Source: Pseudomonas cremoris (GTDB lineage Bacteria > Pseudomonadota > Gammaproteobacteria > Pseudomonadales > Pseudomonadaceae). Taken from it: a stretch of 64,000 bases of DNA. This document shows, piece by piece, positions 1 through 8,584 of the stretch. The notes beneath the pieces were generated by a model. It had not been told where the DNA came from. It saw only the letters and a list, made by a program, of their open reading frames with translations, and ran no database searches. The stretch's first letter is position 1. Every line of letters begins with the position of its first letter. The stretch spans positions 124,001 to 188,000 of the forward strand of contig NZ_JAAXCY010000007.1 in the NCBI RefSeq assembly GCF_014230465.1. The letters are read 5' to 3'. The position numbers and the translations under genes were made by a program.

Positions 1-841
1 TGGCCTGGTTCAGCGGTGCGAACCTGACGGTCAATGGTTCGAGTGGCTGGGTCTTTTGTAGCGCTTCTTCCAGCAGCACGATTTGCTGTTCGGCATTGTC
101 GATGCCCAGCGTATCGGCATTGGCCAGTGCATCGTCAGCTTTGGCTGCCTGTATCGCGAGTGCGTTGAACACGTCAATTGCAGCGAGGTAGGCCGGCTTT
201 TTTTGCATGCGCACCAAGCGTTCGCGTGTGTTGAAGATTGCCAGGCTCTGGTTCAGGGCCTGTTCGCTTTGGCGCAGTAAGGGGTTTACCTGCGCCGGCT
301 CGGCGACAAGAGGCGCAGCCTGGTTCAGCCACTCGTCAGCACGGGTGAGCAATCGCTCTGCGCCGGGTTCGTGCCGTGCTGAAAGGAATTGTTGGGTCGA
401 CCTGAGGCGGGCTTTCAAGGCCCGCCACTCGGACTGGCGCTCTACAGTCTCGGCGTCAAGCACAAGGGCGGCCTGGCGCGTCTGACCATACGCGGTAAAC
501 ATCCGCGCGCCTTGTACCGCCAATGCTCCAACGATCACGCACAGCATTATCAGAAGGACCCAGCGCCGATTGAGCAGCGCTGTACTCACCCAGCCGTTGA
601 GCATTCCCTGGGGCGGCGCGTCGAAGGTCAAGCGCTTGTCGAAAAACTCGCGTACACCCTGGTCGATCTGGGCATCGGTGAACGCGATACCGTTGTTCTG
701 GTAATACTCGCGGATGCGCGCGGCGACGGCGGTGCGTCGCTGCGGCATGTTCAGGTGTTCTTCCACCTCCATCTGCTGGTGACGCAACTGGTCCACCAAG
801 GCCATGGCGCCTAGTTGTTCGGAGAGCAGCGATTTGCTCAT
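1..841 (-). CDS. DUF6384-type membrane protein, partial (3' end outside window)
   Basis: The minus-strand frame opens with ATG at 841 (MSKSLLSEQLGAM...) and stays open for 280 codons to the window edge, so the C-terminus is missing. An AGGA-type ribosome site lies just upstream. The first 100 or so residues closely match the small protein at 8180-8584: both share the LLSEQLGAMA start, a REYYQNNG motif and the TDAQIDQGVREFF motif. A single hydrophobic segment follows at about residues 110-130. Unlike the short paralogue, this copy continues into a roughly 150-residue soluble, Ala/Gln/Glu-rich helical region. It has its own promoter, almost identical to that of the operon at 9.7 kb. The function is unknown; the DUF6384 name is from memory of the family. 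Confidence 0.75.
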   Translation of the reverse strand, partial: MSKSLLSEQLGAMALVDQLRHQQMEVEEHLNMPQRRTAVAARIREYYQNNGIAFTDAQIDQGVREFFDKRLTFDAPPQGMLNGWVSTALLNRRWVLLIMLCVIVGALAVQGARMFTAYGQTRQAALVLDAETVERQSEWRALKARLRSTQQFLSARHEPGAERLLTRADEWLNQAAPLVAEPAQVNPLLRQSEQALNQSLAIFNTRERLVRMQKKPAYLAAIDVFNALAIQAAKADDALANADTLGIDNAEQQIVLLEEALQKTQPLEPLTVRFAPLNQA

Positions 842-878
842 CAAGCGTCCTTTCGTGATGGTTACGGCAAAGGACGCA

Positions 879-906
879 AGTATACCGATCAGTGAAGGCA
901 AACCAA
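879..906 (-). promoter_or_regulatory. sigma70-type promoter, one of a duplicated pair
   Basis: On the minus strand a TTGGTT -35 box (901-906), a 16-base spacer and a perfect-looking TATACT -10 box (879-884) end 37 bases before the ATG at 841. The 16-base spacer is identical, base for base, to that of the promoter at 9773-9800. This shows the two paralogous loci were duplicated with their promoter or are kept under common control. Confidence 0.65.
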
Positions 907-925
907 TGGCAGGTTGCTGTCTGGG

Positions 926-2344
926 TTACAGCGTCCACCCCAACCCCAGCGCCTTATGCAATGACGCAAAATCCTTCAGCAACTCCGCATCCCCTGAAAT
1001 CCGGCTTTCCTGTGCCTGATACCGCGTACGCTCAGCATCCAGCCAGTCCAGCGTGCTCGCGGTACCTGCGCGATAGCGTTGGCGTGTCAGGTCTGCGGCA
1101 CGCACGGCTGATGACTCGACGCTGCGCAACAACACGACGTTTTGTCGCTGGTGGCCGTATCGCGCCAAGGCCACGTCGGCATCACGCAGCGCCCCCAATA
1201 CCGTACTTTTATACTGGGCGAGTGCTTCGTCGCGTCCGGCTTCGGCACCTTTGACGCTGGCGGCCACGCGGCCGAAATCCAGCACGTTCCAGGTCAGGCG
1301 CGGCAGGATCAGCCAAGTGCCGTTGTCTTTGCGGGCGAGGTGGCCGGGGTCGCTGGCGGAAAATGAGAGGTCGCCCATCAGGCTCAGTTTGGGGAACCAG
1401 TCTGCGGTTTTTTCGCCGATCTGCGCGTTGCTGGAGGCGAGTTTGCGTTCGGCGATGCGGATGTCGGGCCGGGCTTTGAGGAGGGCGGCTGGGTCTGCGA
1501 TTGGCACCACGTCGGGAATCGTCGGCAAGGCTTTGGCTGTGGCGAGGCGGTTATCGAGCTCCCCCGGTTCCAGGCCGCAGAGTAGGCCCAGTTGATCCAG
1601 GGATTCGACGATGGACGCTTGCAAGGGCAAGCGTTGCGCTTGGGTGTTTTCAGCCTGGGTCAGTACCTGTTCAAGTTGCAGTTGGGATGCCACGCCACGT
1701 TCGCGTCGTTGTTGGGTAAGGTCCAGGGCCTGGTTTTCGATGTCGACGCTGGCGTCTACCAGCGCCAGTCGCGCCTGTTGGTCGCGCAGGTCAGTGTAGG
1801 TTTGCACCACCTCAGCGGCCAGTTGCACCTGGGCGTCCGCAAGCTGTGCCTGGGAGGCGTCGGCTTCGGCTTGCGCCGCTTCCACCGCACGGCGTGTGCC
1901 GCCGAACAAATCGGCCTCCCAACTTGCATCGAAGCCGGCAAGGTACAGGCTCAATGGGCCGCGACCGCCGCCGCTGCCGCCCAGGGCCGAGGTGTCGGGT
2001 GAGCGCAGTTTCAACATCGCCGCGTCGCCGGTTACCTTGGGCATGCTGTCGGCACGAGCGCCGCTGAGGCTGGCGCGGGACTGTTTCAAGCGCGCCTGGG
2101 CGGTGGCAATGTCCGGGCTGTTGTGCAGGGCCTGGTCGATCAATTCATTCAGTTGGCTGTCACCCAGCGTGCGCCACCATTGGGCGACCGCGGGCGCACT
2201 CGGTGCGGTGCTGTCGGCATGCGCCAACTGCCTGGCCGCCAGAGTTTTTGGGGCGACATCCGGTGCGCCTCGATAGTCCGGGCCCACCGTGCAGGCGGAC
2301 AACAAGCCGACCGTGAAAAACAGGGGAAGGGAGCGAAGAGTCAT
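926..2344 (-). CDS. NodT-family outer-membrane efflux lipoprotein
   Basis: This is the outer-membrane channel of the efflux operon (472 residues). It starts MTLRSLPLF and has a lipoprotein signal ending in the lipobox LLSAC, so Cys20 or so would be lipidated. The sequence CTVGPDY after the Cys is typical of NodT/OprM-like factors, as are the two repeated alpha-helical domains (SRASLSGARADSMPKV, then KLASSNAQIGEKTADWFPKLSL). I start it at 2344 rather than at the further upstream ATG, because 2344 gives a 4-base ATGA overlap with the stop of the MFS gene. With the next two genes it would make an EmrAB-TolC-like tripartite pump. The substrate is unknown. Confidence 0.9.
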   Translation of the reverse strand: MTLRSLPLFFTVGLLSACTVGPDYRGAPDVAPKTLAARQLAHADSTAPSAPAVAQWWRTLGDSQLNELIDQALHNSPDIATAQARLKQSRASLSGARADSMPKVTGDAAMLKLRSPDTSALGGSGGGRGPLSLYLAGFDASWEADLFGGTRRAVEAAQAEADASQAQLADAQVQLAAEVVQTYTDLRDQQARLALVDASVDIENQALDLTQQRRERGVASQLQLEQVLTQAENTQAQRLPLQASIVESLDQLGLLCGLEPGELDNRLATAKALPTIPDVVPIADPAALLKARPDIRIAERKLASSNAQIGEKTADWFPKLSLMGDLSFSASDPGHLARKDNGTWLILPRLTWNVLDFGRVAASVKGAEAGRDEALAQYKSTVLGALRDADVALARYGHQRQNVVLLRSVESSAVRAADLTRQRYRAGTASTLDWLDAERTRYQAQESRISGDAELLKDFASLHKALGLGWTL

Positions 2345-3909
2345 GACTGTACCGTGCGCTTTTTCAGGATGAAGATCAGGGGCAGGCACGCCAGCATTGC
2401 GAGTCCCAGTACGTAAAACGCGTCGTTGTAGGCCATGACCGAGGCCTGGCGCGCGATGTCGTTGGCCAGTTGGGCCATCGCTTGCAACGAGGCGGTGGTG
2501 GCATCGCCGGTTTGCGCGAGGTAGCTGGCGGTGTTACTCGCCATCTGGTCTTGAGCCAGTTGGCTGTTGGCCAGGATGCCCTCGCGCAGCCGGTCGTCAT
2601 GGAAATGACTGCGCCGGTCCATCAGCACGCCAAGCAATGCCAGGCCGATGGTGCCGCCGAGGTTGCGCGACATGTTGTAGAGCCCGGACGCATCGCCGGC
2701 GTCCTTGGTGTCGACCGAACGCATGGACAATTGGCTGAGGGGCATCATCACCAGGATCTGCCCGAAGCCGCGCAGCAACTGCGACCAGATAAAGTCATGG
2801 CCAACGCTGTCGGCAGTCAGCTGTGTGTCGACAAAGCAACTGGCCCAATACAGCAGCAGGCCCGCGCCGACCATCCACCGCAGGTCGTAACGGCCGAGCA
2901 TGCGGGGCAGGATCGGCATCAGCAGGAATGCCGGAATACCCGACAGCAACATGATCGACCCCGACTGTTGCGCGTTGTAGCCAGACAAGATCCCCAGGAA
3001 CTGCGGTACCAGATACGCCGTGCCATACAGGCCTGCGCCCACGGCCGTGCCGATCAGTAGCACGCTGCCAAAGCTTTTATTGAGCACTAACTGCAAGCGC
3101 AGGATCGGCGTGGCGGAGCGGAATTGCCCCACGGCAATCAGGAAAAATCCGACCACTGTGGCGATGCTCAGCCAGGTGATCAGCAGCGAGTCAAACCAAT
3201 GCTCACGCTGGCCTTCCTCCAGCACCACGGTGAGCGAACTCAAGCCCATCGCCAGGCCAAGGATGCCCAGCCAATCGGCGCTGATGAACCGTTGCAGGTT
3301 CATGCGCTCGCTGGGTAGGCCGGTGATCAGCAGGGTGATCAGGGCGATGCTGATGGGCAGGTTGAGAAAGAAACACCAGCGCCAGTTGATGTTTTCTGTA
3401 AGCCAGCCGCCAATCACTGGGCCCAGCAGCGGGCCGAGGATGACGGTCATGCCGAACATGGTCATGCCGATCGCCATCTGATGGGGCGGCAGGCGGGTGC
3501 GCACGATGGTTTGCGCGGTAGGAATCATCGCACCACCGGCAAACCCTTGGCCGATGCGCCCAGCGATCATCGCGCCGAGGCTGGCGGACAGGCCGCAGAA
3601 CATCGAAAAGAACGTGAACATCAACGCCGTGCCGATCAGGAACCGACGCAGGCCAAAGACTCGCGTCAGCCAGGCGGCGAGGGGGATCATCACGATTTCC
3701 GACATCAGGTAGCCGGTGGCAATCCAGGTGCCTTCGGTGCCGGTTGCGCCGATCTGGCCTTGAATCTGCGGCAATGCGGAGTTGGTGATCGACACGTCCA
3801 GGGTCGCCAACAGCGCACCCAAGGCGCCTGCGGCGACGGCGATCCAGTCGGTCAGCGAGGCGTTGCGCGGTTTGTCCGCTGCGACGCCGGTCATTGTCGC
3901 TTCAGCCAT
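2341..3909 (-). CDS. DHA2-family MFS drug/H+ antiporter (EmrB-type)
   Basis: This is the inner-membrane component of the pump (522 residues, about 14 membrane segments). The N-terminal half shows LATLDVSITNSALPQIQGQI, the usual EmrB/QacA motif D1 region, and the motif C sequence GPLLGPVIGGWL. Its length is normal for DHA2 exporters. It overlaps the adaptor gene upstream by 8 bases and the channel gene downstream by 4, so the three are probably co-translated. An alternative start at 3894 (MTGVAADK) is possible. The substrate is probably a hydrophobic or amphiphilic compound, but the sequence does not say which. Confidence 0.92.
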   Translation of the reverse strand: MAEATMTGVAADKPRNASLTDWIAVAAGALGALLATLDVSITNSALPQIQGQIGATGTEGTWIATGYLMSEIVMIPLAAWLTRVFGLRRFLIGTALMFTFFSMFCGLSASLGAMIAGRIGQGFAGGAMIPTAQTIVRTRLPPHQMAIGMTMFGMTVILGPLLGPVIGGWLTENINWRWCFFLNLPISIALITLLITGLPSERMNLQRFISADWLGILGLAMGLSSLTVVLEEGQREHWFDSLLITWLSIATVVGFFLIAVGQFRSATPILRLQLVLNKSFGSVLLIGTAVGAGLYGTAYLVPQFLGILSGYNAQQSGSIMLLSGIPAFLLMPILPRMLGRYDLRWMVGAGLLLYWASCFVDTQLTADSVGHDFIWSQLLRGFGQILVMMPLSQLSMRSVDTKDAGDASGLYNMSRNLGGTIGLALLGVLMDRRSHFHDDRLREGILANSQLAQDQMASNTASYLAQTGDATTASLQAMAQLANDIARQASVMAYNDAFYVLGLAMLACLPLIFILKKRTVQS

Positions 3910-5011
3910 GGTTGGCGTCCGCGCCGTGGGTGCGAGTGTCTACCTCCACCGTTGCCGATAGGCCAGGCATCAACGCCGCGCGCAGGTCGTCCGGCACGTC
4001 GAGGGCGATGCGCACCGTTACGCGCTGGACGATCTTGGTGAAGTTGCCGGTGGCATTCGATGGCGGCAACAAGGCGAACTGTGCGCCGGTGCCGGGGGCC
4101 AGGCTGTCGATATGGCCTTGCAGGTCGCGGCCGGGCAGGGCGTCGACATGCACGGTGACGGTCTGGCCAGGGCGCATGGCACCGATCTGGGTTTCCTTGT
4201 AGTTGGCGGTCAGGTAGATCGAGCTGATGGGCACCACGGTCAACAGACGTGTGCCGGGCTGCACGTATTGGCCGACACGCACGCCACGGTCGGCTACGCG
4301 GCCATCCAGCGGGCTGCGGATGACCGCGTCGTCCACATCCAGTTGGCTTTGCGCTTCGCTGGCCTTGGCCACGCCGAGCTGTGCCTGGGCTTGCTTAAGT
4401 TGGGCCTGCAGTGTGCCGTAGCGGGTTTGACTGGAACGCAGTGCAGCTTGCTTGGCCGCTACCGTGCTGCGGGCTTGGGCCAGTTGGTTGTTCAACTGCG
4501 CCAGGCGTTCTTCCGGCTCGGCACCGGAGCGGGCCAGTGGGGCGTAGCGTGCTACTTCGGTCTTGGCATGCTGGGCATCGGCTTCGGCACCCTGCAGTTG
4601 GGCGCGGGCTTCGGCGATGGTCGAATCCTGTTGCACCAGGTCGGCTTCGGCCTTGGCGAAGTCGGCATTGCGTGCGGCAATCGTCGCGGTGGCTTCGTCA
4701 CTCACGGCTTGGTATTTGCGCGCATCCAGGCGTACCAGCACGTCGCCGCGCTTGACCTGTTGATTGTCGGTCACCAGCACTTGCTCAACGTAGCCATTGA
4801 TCTTCGGCGCCACGCTGATGCTGTCGGCTTGCAGGTAGGCGTCATCGGTGGTCTCGATAAAACGCCCGGTAATCCACCACCAGGCGCCCCATGTAACGCC
4901 GATCACCGCCGCAATGGCCGCCAGGGTGAGCAGGATGCGTCGGGCCTTGCCGCGTTGGCCGTTGACGGTTTCTTCAGGAATGACCTGAGGGGAGGGCAGT
5001 GCAGCGGACAT
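3902..5011 (-). CDS. HlyD/EmrA-type membrane fusion protein
   Basis: This is the periplasmic adaptor linking the MFS pump to the outer-membrane channel. It is 369 residues long from the ATG at 5011, which has GGAG eight bases upstream; a GTG three codons earlier is poorer. One transmembrane helix lies at about residues 25-45 (ILLTLAAIAAVIGVTWGAWW), followed by the EmrA signature TDDAYLQADSISVAPKINGY. Next come a biotinyl-lipoyl-like half, a long Ala/Gln-rich coiled-coil hairpin (about residues 100-210), and the second half with SPLDGRVADRGVRVGQYVQPG. It is the first gene of the emrAB-nodT-like operon, transcribed away from the TetR gene. Confidence 0.92.
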   Translation of the reverse strand: MSAALPSPQVIPEETVNGQRGKARRILLTLAAIAAVIGVTWGAWWWITGRFIETTDDAYLQADSISVAPKINGYVEQVLVTDNQQVKRGDVLVRLDARKYQAVSDEATATIAARNADFAKAEADLVQQDSTIAEARAQLQGAEADAQHAKTEVARYAPLARSGAEPEERLAQLNNQLAQARSTVAAKQAALRSSQTRYGTLQAQLKQAQAQLGVAKASEAQSQLDVDDAVIRSPLDGRVADRGVRVGQYVQPGTRLLTVVPISSIYLTANYKETQIGAMRPGQTVTVHVDALPGRDLQGHIDSLAPGTGAQFALLPPSNATGNFTKIVQRVTVRIALDVPDDLRAALMPGLSATVEVDTRTHGADANHG

Positions 5012-5110
5012 CGAGGTCACTCCAGATTTATATCGGATGGAATAAATTCCTTTTTTCGCGAATTTTTGTCAACTGGTATATTTTGGTCCGAGATCTGAAA
5101 GGAGTTGCAC
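5012..5110. promoter_or_regulatory. divergent promoter/operator region between pump operon and TetR regulator
   Basis: About 100 AT-rich bases separate the divergent start codons, whereas the flanking genes are GC-rich. An 8-base palindrome TTCGCGAA (5055-5062) flanked by T and A runs sits near the centre, and a TATATT-like -10 box lies at about 5078. A TetR protein encoded next door would be expected to bind here. The exact operator is a guess from the palindrome. Confidence 0.4.
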
Positions 5111-5815
5111 ATGGCACGACATAAACCCGCTGCCGAGGGTGGATACCAACGCGGCGAAGAAACCCGCGCGAGAATCATCGAGGCCGCCGTTGTGGTCTTT
5201 GGCGAGCGTGGCTACGACGGCGCATCCACCCGCGATATCGCCACCGCCGCCGGGGTCAACGCGCCCGCGCTCCAGTATTACTTCGACGGCAAGGAAGGCG
5301 TGTACCTGGAATGTGTCGAGCACCTGATCACTTTGCTGTGGCGCAAGATGGCGCCTAGCGTTGAGGCGGCCGAACACGCGCTGGCCGATGACAACTGCCA
5401 GGACAACAGCCTGATCGAGGCGTCATTGGGCATTTTGGGTACGGTGGTGTCGACCATTCAGGACAGTCCGGAGGCGACGGCCTGGCGTGCGTTCCTCGAC
5501 CGCCATCAGGCCGGGTTATGCCCGGAAAGCGCGACGAAGGCGTTCGATGAGCGGTTCAAGGCGCGTATCAGCGGCGTGATCCGGTTGTTGATTGCGCGGT
5601 TGTCGGGCTTTGCCGTGCAAGATGAGCGCACCGTGATCCACTCGATGGCGCTGTTTACCCAAGGGTTGGCGTTCCGCGTGCAAAAGCCCAAGTTGCTTGC
5701 CGCACTGGACTGGGCGCAGATCGGCGAGAAAGAGATGGAATTGGTGCGCGAGGTGGTGCTGACGCAGGCGCGTTTCACGTTGGAAGGCCTGGTGCAATTA
5801 CGCAATCAGCGTTAG
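5111..5815 (+). CDS. TetR-family repressor of the divergent efflux operon
   Basis: The 234-residue protein has the TetR helix-turn-helix at about residues 15-60 (RARIIEAAVVVFGERGYDGAS, then TRDIATAAGVNAPALQYYF). The C-terminal ligand-binding region resembles the CerR/YbiH subgroup. I place the start at the ATG at 5111, which is preceded by AGGAG at a normal distance; an in-frame TTG two codons earlier is less likely. Its position back-to-back with the emrAB-like operon indicates local repression relieved by a pump substrate. That role is inference from layout. Confidence 0.88.
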   Translation: MARHKPAAEGGYQRGEETRARIIEAAVVVFGERGYDGASTRDIATAAGVNAPALQYYFDGKEGVYLECVEHLITLLWRKMAPSVEAAEHALADDNCQDNSLIEASLGILGTVVSTIQDSPEATAWRAFLDRHQAGLCPESATKAFDERFKARISGVIRLLIARLSGFAVQDERTVIHSMALFTQGLAFRVQKPKLLAALDWAQIGEKEMELVREVVLTQARFTLEGLVQLRNQR

Positions 5816-5965
5816 GGCACGGTCACTAACGCGGTTTTAAACGTTGCACGGTGTACCGTTATGCATACAAACCCTACCATCAAGTTACACGAAAGCCGTG
5901 ACGCACTTGAGTTTGTACTGTCTTACCCAGCGAGAAGTTAATCTCGTTGAGTAGAGAGTGTGGTC

Positions 5966-6127
5966 ATGAAGTTGAATTACCTAACTAAGGCGGCGGTTGT
6001 TGTCGCGTTGTTGTCGTCCTTGTCGGGCTGCTGGATGTTCATGCCACCACCGGGTGGTGGTGGTGGTGGTGGTGGCGGGCACGGACAAGGCGGTGGCCCT
6101 GGCGGCGGTGGCGGCCCGCGCTACTAA
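5966..6127 (+). CDS. small Gly-rich lipoprotein (53 aa)
   Basis: The short reading frame begins MKLNYLTKAAVVVALLSS and reaches a lipobox SLSGC at residues 18-22, so it should be an exported, lipidated peptide. The mature part is only about 32 residues: WMFMPPP, then nine glycines, then Gly/Pro/Gln/His-rich sequence ending PRY. The first seven glycines are all encoded by GGT (6053-6073), a perfect triplet repeat. The gene is flanked by a strong terminator a few bases after the TAA, which supports it as a real transcription unit. The function is unknown. Similar tiny Gly-rich lipoproteins occur in pseudomonads, but I cannot name this one. Confidence 0.7.
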   Translation: MKLNYLTKAAVVVALLSSLSGCWMFMPPPGGGGGGGGGHGQGGGPGGGGGPRY

Positions 6128-6133
6128 TTAGGG

Positions 6134-6173
6134 AAAAAAGAGGCAAGTCACGTGCAGTGGCTTGCCTCTTTTT
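6134..6173 (+). terminator. Rho-independent terminator after the small lipoprotein
   Basis: A perfect inverted repeat (AAAAAAGAGGCAAG against CTTGCCTCTTTTTT) with a short inner CAC/GTG pairing and a U-run begins 7 bases after the stop codon. The A-run on the left arm makes it potentially bidirectional. Confidence 0.85.
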
Positions 6174-6194
6174 TTGCCCGCGACAAATAGCGGG

Positions 6195-6226
6195 CAAAAG
6201 AAAGCCCGCAATGGGGAGTGCGGGCT
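6195..6226 (-). terminator. terminator of the nuclease-containing operon
   Basis: On the minus strand, downstream of the stop at 6303, the arms AGCCCGCA (6219-6226) and TGCGGGCT (6203-6210) form an 8-base stem followed by TTTCTTTT. This fits termination of the operon that runs from 9723 to 6303. Confidence 0.7.
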
Positions 6227-6302
6227 AAAGGGATGTTCATTAGGAGCTGGGCCCACCATAGGCCCGCGTCTGTGAAAGGTTTGTGAAAGCGTTCCGGTTA
6301 AA

Positions 6303-6833
6303 TTAACGCTTTATCACACTGTAGGGCACACCCAGATCCCAGCGCGATTGCCAATGCGCAACGTATTGGCTGGCGACTTCGGGCATGTCACGAATGACCA
6401 GCACATTCTCGGAGTTGGCGGTCTCGGCAGACGGAGCGTAATTGAACGAACCGGTTTGCACGGTATTGCCATCGACGATGATCAGCTTGTCATGCTGCAA
6501 GTGAAAATGGTCGCTGGTACGCAGTTGCACGCCATTGCGTGCCACGAAATCCATCGCCGACTTGCTGGCTTTGCCCAGGTTGCGCCTTTTGTCGATGACC
6601 ACTTTTACATCCACACCGCGCTGCCTGGCTTCCACCAACGCCTGAGTGATGTCACGCGCCTGAAACGCGTAGGCGAGCATTTGGATGCTGCTTTTGGCGC
6701 TGCCGATGGTGTCCAGTACCAGTTGGCGTGCCGACCCCTCGGGTGAAAAACCCACTTGTACCTTCGGCTCCGCGAGCACTGCGCAAGGCAGCCCGAGCAG
6801 GGCAGTCAAAGCGACGTATCGAAACAGCCTCAT
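6303..6833 (-). CDS. exported phospholipase D-family endonuclease (Nuc type)
   Basis: This 176-residue protein has a cleavable signal peptide (MRLFRYVALTALLGLPCAVLA, cut before EPK) and one PLD/HKD motif, HDKLIIVDG, followed by GSFNYAPSAETANSENVL. It therefore belongs with the small single-HKD nucleases such as pKM101 Nuc, which act as dimers on DNA. The start at 6833 is chosen because GGAGG stands about 10 bases before it and the signal peptide begins there. It lies 27 bases after the coiled-coil gene, so it is the last gene of the TelA-like operon. The predicted location is the periplasm. Its biochemical substrate in this operon is unknown. Confidence 0.85.
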   Translation of the reverse strand: MRLFRYVALTALLGLPCAVLAEPKVQVGFSPEGSARQLVLDTIGSAKSSIQMLAYAFQARDITQALVEARQRGVDVKVVIDKRRNLGKASKSAMDFVARNGVQLRTSDHFHLQHDKLIIVDGNTVQTGSFNYAPSAETANSENVLVIRDMPEVASQYVAHWQSRWDLGVPYSVIKR

Positions 6834-6860
6834 GGTTCTAGCCCTCCAATGGCACGGCAC

Positions 6861-8183
6861 TCAAAAGCCGTCAGATTTCCCGGCTGCGTTGCTAGCCGTT
6901 ACGGTGGTCGTGGTGAAGCTGTACGAGGTGGTGGTCGCGCTGACGAAACCACGCTGCGCCGCCGCCTGGCTGCGCCTTACGATCGTACGGGCCTGGTTCA
7001 GCGCATCGATCAACCGTCCCAGCGTCACGTCGCCTTCCATGTAGCGCGCCATCAACTCCTCGAAGTCCGTCGACAGGTCGAAGTAGACATCGCTGCCGGT
7101 AAACGCCTCGTTGCGCAGCTTGCGTTGCAGTTCTTTGGCGCGCTCGTAGCGGGTTTGCAGCGCTTGTTGATGCTGTTTCAATGCCGCCTGGTCCGCCTTC
7201 ATGCTCACCAGGCGAACATGCAGGGTTTGCAGTTGCTCGACGATTCGGTCATCGGCGGTATCCGGGGTCTGGCTGGCGAGGTCCACCAGCTCACCGAGGC
7301 TGCGGGTCTTCAACTGTTCGGTGAGCAGCTCGCGGGTACGCAGGTAATGCGGGTCTTGGTTGAGTGCATAGTCGGCCAATTGTTTTTGCAGGGTATTGGC
7401 ACGAGCCTTCGCCGTATCGATAGCCGCCTCGGTGGCACAAACGTCGCCGTGCAATGCGGTGAGGCCCAGCTGTTCGCGCGCTTGCTTTAGCTGCGCGTCG
7501 ATGCTGCTACTCAACTGTTCGATAAGCGTTTGGCGCTCCAATTGCAGCGATTCGTTGCGCTCGCCCATGGCGATCAGGCTCAGTTCATTCTTGCGGTTTG
7601 CCGCGTAGTTCACTTGCTTGGCCAACCAGCGGTCCATCGCCAAATGCAGGCGGTTGCGCTGGTAGTGCTCGGTGCCAAAACGATGGCTGCGCAGGTAGCA
7701 GTAGATCGGGTCAACGTCGAACGTCGGGCGTTTCTTCGCGTATTCCTCGCGCAACTCCAGGTAGCCGCTGATGTGTTCGCGGTGTTCGGCCTGCGTTTGG
7801 TCGAGCTGTGCGACTTGCCGCGCATATTCCGCGTCCTGCTCCAGCCGCTCACGGGCTTGCTGGTCGATACCCTCGTAGCGGGCCTGTGCAGCCTGCTTGG
7901 CGGACAAGGCATCGGCAACCTGTTGCTCGGCGGCTTGCAGTTGCTGGTCCAACTGTTCGCGGGCGTCTTTACGGGCTTGAAGGGCAACGCTGACCTGGCT
8001 GTCGGCAGCGTTGCCATGCTCCAGGTGCAGTGCCGCGATGCTGCCCAGGCGCGTGGAGATATCTTGCTCGAGCGCCAGTTGCTGCCAGGTCAGGTCGGAC
8101 AGCTCTTGTTCGGTGGTGCGTTTCATCAGTTCGACATTGCGCGAATTACGTTCGGCGAGGCCGATCAGGGTTTCGGGCGTCAT
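6861..8183 (-). CDS. coiled-coil protein of the TelA-like operon
   Basis: The frame is open further upstream, but the ATG at 8183 (MTPETLIGLAERNSRN) overlaps the stop of the preceding gene as ATGA and is the natural start, giving 440 residues. Long Gln/Glu/Ala/Leu heptad-like stretches at about residues 15-130 and 190-380 predict extended coiled coils. Between them is a more globular part with the sequence FDVDPIYCYLRSHRFGT. There is no signal peptide or membrane helix, and the C-terminus is Ser/Thr-rich (SATTTSYSFTTTTVTAS). I recognise no enzymatic motif. Its place between a DUF6384 membrane protein and an exported nuclease suggests a structural partner of the TelA-like protein, which is inference. 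Confidence 0.75.
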   Translation of the reverse strand: MTPETLIGLAERNSRNVELMKRTTEQELSDLTWQQLALEQDISTRLGSIAALHLEHGNAADSQVSVALQARKDAREQLDQQLQAAEQQVADALSAKQAAQARYEGIDQQARERLEQDAEYARQVAQLDQTQAEHREHISGYLELREEYAKKRPTFDVDPIYCYLRSHRFGTEHYQRNRLHLAMDRWLAKQVNYAANRKNELSLIAMGERNESLQLERQTLIEQLSSSIDAQLKQAREQLGLTALHGDVCATEAAIDTAKARANTLQKQLADYALNQDPHYLRTRELLTEQLKTRSLGELVDLASQTPDTADDRIVEQLQTLHVRLVSMKADQAALKQHQQALQTRYERAKELQRKLRNEAFTGSDVYFDLSTDFEELMARYMEGDVTLGRLIDALNQARTIVRRSQAAAQRGFVSATTTSYSFTTTTVTASNAAGKSDGF

Positions 8184-8584
8184 GGTTTCACCGCTTCGGA
8201 AACGCTTTGGGTCGCTTGCTTGTGTTGGCTGTCCTGCAACACCACGCGCGTGCATTGCACCGCCAGCGCGGCAATCGCCAGGTACTGCAGCAAGCGAATA
8301 CCCTTGCTGCGGTTGAGCAGCACCTTGCTCCACAACCGCGTAAGCGGCCCTAGTGGTGGTGCCTCGAACACCAGCCGACCGGCGAAAAACTCGCGCACAC
8401 CCTGGTCGATCTGCGCATCAGTGAACTGTACGCCGTTGTTTTGGTAGTACTCGCGGATACGCGCGGCGACTTCAGCGCGGCGCTGGGGCAGGCTCAGATA
8501 CTCGTCTACTTCGTTCTGGTGTTGGCGCAGTTCATCCACCCGCGCCATGGCACCGAGCTGTTCGCTAAGCAGCACTTTACTCAT
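8180..8584 (-). CDS. short DUF6384-type single-pass membrane protein
   Basis: This 134-residue protein starts MSKVLLSEQLGAMARVDEL. It has a soluble N-terminal region with REYYQNNGVQFTDAQIDQGV and then one hydrophobic stretch (LLQYLAIAALAVQCTRVVL) at about residues 98-116. It is clearly paralogous to the left-edge gene but stops soon after the membrane segment; the large C-terminal domain seen there is absent. Its start codon overlaps the stop of the TelA-like gene by one base, and its stop overlaps the next start by four, so the three are translationally coupled. Confidence 0.82.
   Translation of the reverse strand: MSKVLLSEQLGAMARVDELRQHQNEVDEYLSLPQRRAEVAARIREYYQNNGVQFTDAQIDQGVREFFAGRLVFEAPPLGPLTRLWSKVLLNRSKGIRLLQYLAIAALAVQCTRVVLQDSQHKQATQSVSEAVKP

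Noticed and set aside
456..938. 160-codon minus-strand frame over the DUF6384 gene
   Set aside because: It overlaps the clear MSKSLLSEQLG frame, which matches a paralogue in the same window.
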